DNA from: an uncultured Spartobacteria bacterium | GTDB lineage: Bacteria; Verrucomicrobiota; Verrucomicrobiia; Chthoniobacterales; JAATET01 | Direction: 5' to 3' | Assembly: GCA_938011325.1 (NCBI GenBank) | Contig: CALLUD010000023.1 | Span: 1 to 38,221 of the forward strand | Length of the DNA stretch: 38,221 bases | Part shown: one piece after another, positions 32,328-38,221 of the stretch | Numbering within the stretch: the first letter of the stretch is position 1 | How the letters are laid out: the number at the start of each line of letters is the position of its first letter | Position numbers and translations under genes: made by a program | The notes under the pieces: generated by a model | Database searches by the model: none | What the model saw: the letters and a program-made list of their open reading frames with translations, nothing else | Told to the model about the DNA's origin: nothing

Positions 32328-33503
32328 ATGAACCGCGAATTCGGCTACGCAATCCTCATCGTCGGAGCGGCCTGGATCCTCTGCGGTCTCGCCGTGTCTG
32401 ACACGCGCCGCTCCCTCCGCGACGGACTGCGATGCATGATTCGCTATCCAGACCTCTGGAGACTTCCCGCGCTATTTGGCTTCGCCTACGCGATTTTTCA
32501 ACTGACCGCCGGAGCGCTCATCGACTGGCGCGAAGGAGGCGAACCGCTGGAATGGTTCCTCAAGTTCCAATGGAGCGATCCTCCACCACTCGACAAGGTG
32601 CTCGAGCGTTCCGCTGCGGGCGCGGCGGCGCACACGGCCTCGGTCTTCACGATCTTCATGGCCACCTTCCCGCTCTCGGGCTGGTTTGCGTTCCTCTTTC
32701 TCGTCAACCACGGCGGTCTGATGGTCGAGTGCTTTCGGGCGTTCTGGCGGCGATGGGGAAAACTGCGTGGCGTGCTGCTCAGTCTCGCGATCGTGCTCAT
32801 GGCCCTTGCGGCGATCGCCAAGCCATTCGTTTATCTGCTGCTGCCCGAGGTGATCGTCCATGTGCCGATCGAAGTGGCATTCGCGATCGACTTGCTTTCG
32901 TATGTCTTCGAGCTCCTGCTCGGCGTCTATTTCCTCACCTTCCTGATGCTCATGGCCTACGCCTGGCTGCGCGGAATTCATTTCGATCGCCACAAGCTGC
33001 TTCATGTCGCGATGCGGCGGTGCGGTTTTGTCCTGAAATGGTCGCTCATCATCGCGGCCATCGCCGCCACGCTCATCGCCCTGCCGCTCCTTCTCGGCCT
33101 TCTCCTGGAAAACGACGCGGAGGCAAATGCCATGCTTCTCCGCTTCGCCACGGAGATCGGCCGGCCCGTCGTGGCAACCATCGCCATCGCCCTCTGCCCG
33201 ATCCAGGCGATTCTCGTGTTTCACAATCACTCGCTGCGAAGCGCCCTTCGCGAGTGCCTTCGGTTGCTCCGCCAACAATGGCCGCGTCTCGTGCCGTTCG
33301 TGCTCACCGTTTATCTCACGTTCTTCCTTCTCGCCTTTTGCGATTCGTGGGTGCGCGGTCATCTCGCCAACAGCGAAGCGGCCGCCCTCGCGCTGGGTCT
33401 TCTCGTCGCTCCGCTCGAGGCATTGATGGCAGGGTGGCTCATCGCCGCATGGGTTTGCCTTTACAAACGCCTCTCGAACGGCGGTAAAGAGATATCGTTT
33501 TGA
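32328..33503 (+). CDS. Polytopic membrane protein of unknown function
   Basis: The 391-residue protein has about eight hydrophobic helices and no domain that I recognise. After an N-terminal helix (about 6-23) comes SDTRRSLRDGLRCMIRYPDLWRLPALFG-type sequence; the 'yP.lw.lpal' pattern recalls putative permease-like proteins that wrap the membrane around short polar loops. ATG at 32328 lies 98 bases from the divergent pgsA. Its TGA overlaps the TTG start of the degenerate ABC ATPase (TTGA), so the two are likely made together. It could be the membrane partner of that protein, but this is inference. Confidence 0.7.
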   Translation: MNREFGYAILIVGAAWILCGLAVSDTRRSLRDGLRCMIRYPDLWRLPALFGFAYAIFQLTAGALIDWREGGEPLEWFLKFQWSDPPPLDKVLERSAAGAAAHTASVFTIFMATFPLSGWFAFLFLVNHGGLMVECFRAFWRRWGKLRGVLLSLAIVLMALAAIAKPFVYLLLPEVIVHVPIEVAFAIDLLSYVFELLLGVYFLTFLMLMAYAWLRGIHFDRHKLLHVAMRRCGFVLKWSLIIAAIAATLIALPLLLGLLLENDAEANAMLLRFATEIGRPVVATIAIALCPIQAILVFHNHSLRSALRECLRLLRQQWPRLVPFVLTVYLTFFLLAFCDSWVRGHLANSEAAALALGLLVAPLEALMAGWLIAAWVCLYKRLSNGGKEISF

Positions 33504-34174
33504 TCGCGCTGCGTTGTTCCCACCTGAGCTGCGACCGTCCGGAATGGACTCAGGGGCCGTCGCAATTGAGCGATGTCTCCGTTTCCTTCCAGGAAGGGAT
33601 GCTTCATGGCGTCGTTGGTCGCCCCGGCAGCGGCAAGACATTGCTGCTGCACGTGCTCGGCCTGCTCGAATCCCAGGACGCGGGCTCCATCGAAATTTTT
33701 GGCCAGCGCGTGCCGGTCAATGCGGAGGAGACCCGGCTCGCTCTCCGCAACAACGTCTTCGGCTACGTCTTTGCGAATCCGTGTCTGCTGTCCGGACTGA
33801 CCGTCGCGGAAAACATCGCAATGCCGCTGTTTCGCCTGAGCGCGACGGATGAACACGCCGCGCACGATCGTATCGCGCACCTTCTCGAGACCTTCGAAAT
33901 CGACGAGTTCGGAAATGCCGATCCCACGGAGCTGCCGACCGAGATTCAATACCGCATCGCCCTCGCGCGCGCGCTGGTGCATCGGCCGCGGATTCTGCTG
34001 CTGGTCGCCCCGGCATGCAGCGCCTCCCTTTTTCCGTTCGTCCGGCTGGCCGTGGAGCAGTTTGGAATTACCTGCATCTGGAGTTCGGCCAGCGCCAGCC
34101 TCTCCGGCTGCTTCGACCGGGAACTCACCCTCGACGCCGGCCGCGTGGCCGCAGAACGCCTGAGCCTGTCGTGA
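33500..34174 (+). CDS. ABC-type ATPase-like protein with only Walker A intact
   Basis: The 224-residue protein has the length and order of a LolD/FtsE-type ABC ATPase. Walker A is intact: GRPGSGKT (40-47). The other nucleotide-handling motifs are lost. The Q-loop position reads VFAN (A92 where Q is expected). The signature helix reads ELPTEIQ (144-150) instead of LSGGQ, although the following YRIALARALVHRP is well conserved. Walker B reads ILLLVAPA (165-172), with V169 and A170 in place of the D-E pair. The switch histidine is replaced in CIWSSAS. ATP may be bound, but hydrolysis is not expected. It starts with TTG overlapping the previous TGA and ends with TGA overlapping the next GTG. Confidence 0.75.
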   Translation: MIALRCSHLSCDRPEWTQGPSQLSDVSVSFQEGMLHGVVGRPGSGKTLLLHVLGLLESQDAGSIEIFGQRVPVNAEETRLALRNNVFGYVFANPCLLSGLTVAENIAMPLFRLSATDEHAAHDRIAHLLETFEIDEFGNADPTELPTEIQYRIALARALVHRPRILLLVAPACSASLFPFVRLAVEQFGITCIWSSASASLSGCFDRELTLDAGRVAAERLSLS

Positions 34175-35007
34175 ACGAGCTGGTTCCTCCGCAAATTGCC
34201 GCCGGGCTCGAAGCGGGTCGCAGCAAGTCGAATCTGGCGTTCGCCCTCCTCTGCCTGCCCCCGGGACGCCGCAAGGACATGCAGGTCTTTTACGAGTTTT
34301 GCAGAACGGTCGACGATATCGCGGACAGTCGCGAGCTCCCCGAGGAGGAAGCGCGACGCGCGCTCATCGCGTGGAAGGCGGCGATTCGTGGAGAACGCCC
34401 GCTCCCTCCGGACCTCGAACGTGTCGTCGAGCGGTATTCGATCGACCGCGAGCTACTTGGCGAAATCGTGCTCGGCGTCGAGATGGACCTCGAGACAGTC
34501 CGCTACGAGACCTATCAGGATCTGCAGAAATACTGCTGGCGCGTGGCGAGCGCGGTCGGGCTCGCTTCGCTCCCCATTCTCGGCGCCAACTCCCTCGAGA
34601 GCCGCGCCTACGCGACCGCACTGGGAATGGCGTTGCAGCTGACGAATATCATCCGCGACATCGCCGAGGACGCCCGCGCCGGTCGCGTCTATCTGCCAAC
34701 GGAGGACCTCGAACGATTCGGCGTCGCTCGCGAGGAGATTCTCGGCGGCCAGCCCACTCCCGGCCTTCGGAAGCTCGTGGAATTCGAAGGCGAGCGCGCG
34801 CGCGCGTTGTTCCAGGAGGCGGAGCGTCGACTTCCCGAGTCGGACCGCCGTGCCCTGCGTGCCCCGAGGATCATGGCCAAGTTCTATCTTTCGCTGCTGC
34901 AGCAGATGGAGAACGACAACTTCCAGGTGCTCACGCGCCGTTACCGGCTCTCGAAGGCGAAGAAGCTCGTCATCGCCCTTCCGATCCTTCTGGAATCCCC
35001 GAACTAA
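34171..35007 (+). CDS. Squalene/phytoene synthase family protein (HpnD-like)
   Basis: The 278-residue protein is a head-to-head prenyl synthase: aspartate motif 1 DDIAD (48-52), YCWRVASAVG (121-130), and motif 2 NIIRDIAED (159-167) with D163 and D167, followed by AGRVYLPTEDL. The wording of motif 2 resembles HpnD (presqualene diphosphate synthase), but CrtB/CrtM phytoene or dehydrosqualene synthases are close. No hpnC, hpnE, shc or carotenoid desaturase is present to settle it. GTG at 34171 overlaps the preceding TGA (GTGA). The TAA overlaps the convergent ubiD-like gene by four bases. Confidence 0.85.
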   Translation: MNELVPPQIAAGLEAGRSKSNLAFALLCLPPGRRKDMQVFYEFCRTVDDIADSRELPEEEARRALIAWKAAIRGERPLPPDLERVVERYSIDRELLGEIVLGVEMDLETVRYETYQDLQKYCWRVASAVGLASLPILGANSLESRAYATALGMALQLTNIIRDIAEDARAGRVYLPTEDLERFGVAREEILGGQPTPGLRKLVEFEGERARALFQEAERRLPESDRRALRAPRIMAKFYLSLLQQMENDNFQVLTRRYRLSKAKKLVIALPILLESPN

Positions 35008-36521
35008 AGCCCGAGGCGCGCGAGCACGTCCGGGTCCATGCGAATGATCGGTGGCCAGTCGCGATGGAATCCCTCGCCCTTCAGCTTTCGCGTCGCGTCG
35101 ATTCCCATCTTCGAGCCCGCCCCAATCACACTCGTCGCGTGATCGAGCACATCCGCCGGTCCACGCGTGATCAGGCTGTCCCGCTGCGGATCCGTGTTCG
35201 CGCAAAGCCGGAAGAGCACCTCGCTCGTGTTGTGCACGTCGACATCGTCATCCACGACGACGAGGTATTTCGTGAACATCATCTGCCCCATTCCCCAGAG
35301 CCCGTGCATGATCTTGTAGGCCTGCATGGGATACGTCTTGCGAATGCTCACAAACACGGCGTTGTGAAACACGCCCTCCGCCGGCAGCGCGATGTCCACA
35401 ATCTCCGGGAAATTCATTTTGAAGATCGGCAGGAACAGCTTCACCGACGCACCGCCCATGTAGAAATCCTCCATCGGAGGAATGCCGACGATCGTTGCAG
35501 GATACACGGCATCGCGCCGGTGCGTGATGGCCGTGACGTGAAACACCGGATACGGCTCCGGCAGCGTGTAATAGCCCGTGTGATCGCCGAATGGCCCCTC
35601 TTCGCGCAACGGCTCCGTCGGATCGACATACCCCTCGATCACGAAATCCGCGTTGGCCGGCACTTCGAGATCGCACGTCTCGCACTTCACGAGCTCGATC
35701 GATTTCTTCCGCAGGTATCCCGCCAGCAAAAACTCGTCGAGTCCGTCGGGAAGCGGCGCCGTCGCGGCAAAAGGGAACACCGGATCGCCACCCAGGAAAA
35801 TCGCCACCGGCATGCGCGTGCCCGTTTCGTAATACCGCCGCCCATGGCGCGCGCCCACCTTTTGCAACTGCCAGTGCATCCCGGTCGTGCGGTCGTCGTA
35901 GATCTGCACGCGATACATCCCGAGATTGCGCTCGCCGGTATCCGGATCCTGCGTGACCACGCACGGCAGCGTAATGAACCGCCCGCCATCGAGCGGCCAG
36001 CAACGCAGGATCGGCAGGTCCAGCAAGGTGGGCGGCGAGGTATTGAACGACCCGGGATTGTTGACATCCGGTGCCGGCGGCCAGCTTCCGGTCGTCACCA
36101 CGGGGCTGTCGAACACATGCACGACGTCCTTGCATGGCCCCGTCTTCACGCGGCGGGGCTTCGCATGGCGCAGTTCGATCGCGGTGCCGAGCAATTTCAC
36201 CGTCTCTGCGATGCTGGTCGGCGGCTTCGCTTTCATCAGCGAGCCAAGCTCCGCGGCCACTTCATCGACCGATTCCGCATTCATGGCCATCGCCATGCGC
36301 TTCCACGAGCCCATCGTGTTGATCGCGACCGGAAACGGCGAGACCTTGCCATTCACCGTCGGCTTTTCGAACAGCAGCGCCTTCCCGCCGCCGGGCGATT
36401 TCATCTCGCGGTCGGCGAACGCCGTGATCTCGAGCTCGGTGGCAACCGGCTCGGAAATGCGCTTCAGCTCGCCCGCGCGATCCAGCGCATCGATGAATTC
36501 ACGATACGAGGAGAACGCCAC
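35004..36521 (-). CDS. UbiD-family prenylated-FMN-dependent decarboxylase
   Basis: The 505-residue protein has the UbiD fold signatures: RNLGMYRVQIYDDRTTGMHW (198-217), the prFMN-binding GARH region (223-226), and the catalytic acid segment EEGPFGDHTGYY (307-318), with the E-x-x-x-x-D arrangement. Members decarboxylate aromatic or unsaturated acids (4-hydroxy-3-polyprenylbenzoate in ubiquinone synthesis, related steps in the futalosine menaquinone route). The prFMN synthase ubiX is not in the window. The start is GTG at 36521, one base after the stop of the halogenase-like gene, so the pair is co-transcribed. Substrate is unknown; menaquinone-type or specialised metabolism are both possible. 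Confidence 0.88.
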   Translation of the reverse strand: MAFSSYREFIDALDRAGELKRISEPVATELEITAFADREMKSPGGGKALLFEKPTVNGKVSPFPVAINTMGSWKRMAMAMNAESVDEVAAELGSLMKAKPPTSIAETVKLLGTAIELRHAKPRRVKTGPCKDVVHVFDSPVVTTGSWPPAPDVNNPGSFNTSPPTLLDLPILRCWPLDGGRFITLPCVVTQDPDTGERNLGMYRVQIYDDRTTGMHWQLQKVGARHGRRYYETGTRMPVAIFLGGDPVFPFAATAPLPDGLDEFLLAGYLRKKSIELVKCETCDLEVPANADFVIEGYVDPTEPLREEGPFGDHTGYYTLPEPYPVFHVTAITHRRDAVYPATIVGIPPMEDFYMGGASVKLFLPIFKMNFPEIVDIALPAEGVFHNAVFVSIRKTYPMQAYKIMHGLWGMGQMMFTKYLVVVDDDVDVHNTSEVLFRLCANTDPQRDSLITRGPADVLDHATSVIGAGSKMGIDATRKLKGEGFHRDWPPIIRMDPDVLARLGL

Positions 36522-36522
36522 T

Positions 36523-38043
36523 TCAGGTAACCGTGGCTGGTTGAATCGGCACCGTCTCCCCGACGGAAGTCGGCAACGGACGCAGGGTCAGCGCGTGACA
36601 TTCCGCACCGATCCACTTCCAGAATCCCCGCAGAAACGAGCACAGCACGCGAGTATCGGGAACGAAACCGTCGCCGAGCTCGCGCCAGCCGGTGTTGTTC
36701 CGCGCATAGCATCCCGCGCTCATGCGTTTTCGCGCGATCGCGGAGAGGCGTTTGTTGTAGAAGCGCATGAACTTTCCCGCGAGCCGGTCGACCGGGCCAT
36801 TGAAGGGCAGGCAATCCAGGTCGTGCTCGCGGGCAATCGTGATCTCCCTCACCGGTCCCAGATAGAAGAGCGAGATATCCATCCAATAAGCCGCAGACAT
36901 CAATTCACCGTCACCGAGGTAGTAATACTTGTCCTTGTAGAGCGCGCGGAACCACGTGTCGTAGGATTCGACGAAGCGCCGATTGATCAGATCGAGATCG
37001 ACGGTCCTCCCCATCGCCTCCTCCTTGATTCGCCCAAGCGCGAGACGCACCGTCCACGAGCAATAATCGAGACCCGGGCTGTAAAGCGGATCGAGAAACC
37101 CCGCCGCATCGCCGACGATCTGCCAGCCCCCGCCGGCGATCTTCCGGCTGAAATACGGGAGGCGCGAATACGCGCGCGCGTCTCCCTCGATCGGCTCCGC
37201 CCTTGCAAAAATCTCGCGACCGATCGGGTGGGACATCAAATGCGCCTTCAACCGCTCCCCCAGCCGCTCGCCTTTTGGCGGAGTGAACAGTCGCGAGTCG
37301 TAAACCAGCCCCGCGCTGAAATCGCCGCCCTTCAGCGGAATGATCCAGCACCACCAGCCGTAGCCGGTCAGGTGATTCGTCGCCGCCGCGCGGCTTGCGA
37401 TGCACGACATGCCGAATCCCGGAAATCGCTTCCGCAGCTCGTGGGCATCCCAGTCCTGCACCCCGTGAAACCGGGACCAGATCGCATTCGTCGGATGTTC
37501 GTCGAGCGGTTGAAAATGGCCCAGCTTTCTCGCGAGCGTGGCCGCACGTCCCGAGGCATCGACAATCCATCGCGCCTTCACGTCGATCGTTCCCTCCGCA
37601 GTCTCGACGCACAATTCCCTCGCGGAAACGTCAACCGCCGTCACCTTCGCGGGTCGCAGCACTTCCGCCCCCTCGTTGGCGGCACAGTTCAGCAGATGGG
37701 CGTCGAGCACGGCGCGATCGAGTTGAAACGCCGGCATGCGCACCTGGTAGTTCGGCCCGATTTCCGCGCAGTCATCGAACGGCGTCGAGCCATCCTTCGC
37801 AAACCACATCCGCAAGCCCTGCTTCACGAGCTGGTGGCTGGCCAGATACCCCATTTGCGCGAGCCGCTTCGAGAGGAACTCGCCACCGATCTCGGTCGTC
37901 GCCTCGCCGACCTTCCGATCAAACGATTCCGTCCGCTCGACGACAAGCACCCGAAGGTCCGGAGCCTCCCGTCGCAACAACAACGCCAGCGACGCGCCGG
38001 AAAACGCACCGCCAAGAATGGCGACATCTACCTCCTTGACCAT
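36523..38043 (-). CDS. Flavin-dependent halogenase-like oxidoreductase
   Basis: The 506-residue protein is an FAD monooxygenase-fold enzyme with tryptophan-halogenase features. Visible are an N-terminal dinucleotide motif ILGGAFSGASLALLL (9-23), VGEAT (45-49), K74 at the position of the halogenase catalytic lysine in LVKQGLRMWF, the W-x-W-x-I-P motif as WCWIIP (231-236), and the FAD segment GDAAGFLDPLYSPG (311-324), which matches F-x-x-P-x-x-S-x-G. By family knowledge, these would allow halogenation through hypohalous acid, though related proteins lacking activity exist. ATG at 38043 is preferred to the longer frame from 38079. A UbiD-family gene follows one base after its stop. Confidence 0.82.
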   Translation of the reverse strand: MVKEVDVAILGGAFSGASLALLLRREAPDLRVLVVERTESFDRKVGEATTEIGGEFLSKRLAQMGYLASHQLVKQGLRMWFAKDGSTPFDDCAEIGPNYQVRMPAFQLDRAVLDAHLLNCAANEGAEVLRPAKVTAVDVSARELCVETAEGTIDVKARWIVDASGRAATLARKLGHFQPLDEHPTNAIWSRFHGVQDWDAHELRKRFPGFGMSCIASRAAATNHLTGYGWWCWIIPLKGGDFSAGLVYDSRLFTPPKGERLGERLKAHLMSHPIGREIFARAEPIEGDARAYSRLPYFSRKIAGGGWQIVGDAAGFLDPLYSPGLDYCSWTVRLALGRIKEEAMGRTVDLDLINRRFVESYDTWFRALYKDKYYYLGDGELMSAAYWMDISLFYLGPVREITIAREHDLDCLPFNGPVDRLAGKFMRFYNKRLSAIARKRMSAGCYARNNTGWRELGDGFVPDTRVLCSFLRGFWKWIGAECHALTLRPLPTSVGETVPIQPATVT

Positions 38044-38111
38044 CTGACCGTTGATAGCCGGCTTCCGCAACCAACGCAAATTTCGCTTTTCGCATTTTGC
38101 TGAAAAAGAGA

Positions 38112-38140
38112 TTGCACCGCGGACGAAGTGCCCCCATATT
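38112..38140 (+). promoter_or_regulatory. Predicted promoter of tRNA-Asp
   Basis: TTGCAC (38112-38117) and CATATT (38135-38140) are 17 bases apart, 15 bases before the tRNA 5' end at 38156. This is a usual spacing for a tRNA promoter. The start of the divergent halogenase-like gene lies about 70 bases to the left. Confidence 0.55.
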
Positions 38141-38155
38141 TCGCCCTCCTTTCAA

Positions 38156-38221
38156 GGAGCCGTAGCTCAATCGGTTAGAGCGCTGCCCTGTCACGGCAGA
38201 GGTTGCGGGTTCGAGCCCCGT
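38156..38221 (+). tRNA. tRNA-Asp (anticodon GTC), 3' end cut off by the window edge
   Basis: The sequence begins GGAGCCGTAGCTCAATCGG, has a D-arm with GGTTAGAGC, an anticodon stem CTGCC/GGCAG around CTGTCAC (anticodon GTC), and a T-arm GCGGGTTCGAGCCCCGT. The acceptor 3' strand and CCA end are beyond the window. Size and arm layout match bacterial tRNA-Asp. Confidence 0.95.

Noticed and set aside
32328..34174. Membrane protein plus ATPase as a working LolCDE or other ABC transporter
   Set aside because: The ATPase lacks Q-loop, signature, Walker B acids and switch histidine, and the membrane protein has no LolC/E or FtsX-like layout that I can recognise.
34171..35007. A full hopanoid pathway call based on the HpnD-like gene
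   Set aside because: hpnC, hpnE and squalene-hopene cyclase are absent from the window, and phytoene-type synthases share the same motifs.
34299..38103. Two long plus-strand frames of over 700 codons across the UbiD and halogenase-like genes
   Set aside because: Antisense to two well-supported genes with motifs; the translations are low-complexity Arg/Pro/His-rich sequence without recognisable domains.

Overview
The window is a densely packed, GC-rich chromosomal segment from a Gram-negative (diderm) bacterium. Outer-membrane biogenesis genes (bamA, skp/ompH, a Kdo transferase, a GT9 heptosyltransferase-like enzyme, AsmA-like protein) sit among housekeeping genes (argH, der, pgsA, ruvC, lipB, tatC, trpE/trpG, rsmD). 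The gene mix, the many 1-4 base stop/start overlaps and several small Ala/Lys-rich secreted proteins suggest Verrucomicrobiota. That assignment is inference, not a database result. Both window ends fall inside tRNA genes: tRNA-Thr(GGT) on the minus strand at the left and tRNA-Asp(GTC) on the plus strand at the right.

Layout, left half. tRNA-Thr is followed by pdxH, which is translationally coupled to an MbfA-like ferritin/VIT1 iron exporter, then bamA-skp ending in a clear terminator at 5125-5151. From 5248 to 13682 lies an envelope-glycan block. A four-gene minus-strand operon (GT2 glycosyltransferase, cytosolic toroid-like protein of unknown function, GT-C membrane transferase, UPF0104/LPG-synthase-like flippase-type protein) faces away from two plus-strand GT-C membrane proteins. 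Next come a rhomboid protease and a lipid kinase (minus strand), then AsmA-like, rsmD and waaA (plus strand). A minus-strand operon fur-argH-Nudix-tatC follows, with the small SRP RNA immediately upstream of fur.

Layout, right half. A coiled-coil membrane-anchored protein, a 54-residue lipoprotein, a GT9 enzyme, ruvC and lipB run on the plus strand. They converge on trpG and trpE, with lemA beyond them on the same minus strand. A HAD phosphatase, a 48-residue secreted peptide and a YihY/BrkB membrane protein run plus. They converge on pgsA-der and a tiny membrane protein. The last 6 kb holds two convergent modules. One is plus strand: a polytopic membrane protein, a degenerate ABC ATPase and a squalene/phytoene synthase, all joined by 4-base overlaps. 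The other is minus strand: a flavin-dependent halogenase-like enzyme and a UbiD-family decarboxylase, one base apart.

Most notable are the ABC-type ATPase that keeps only Walker A, the halogenase-like/UbiD pair facing a prenyl synthase, a toroid-like protein without signal peptide inside a glycan operon, repeated TTGA stop/start coupling, and a probably leaderless fur transcript just downstream of the SRP RNA gene. There is no sign of CRISPR, prophage, insertion sequences or plasmid functions.
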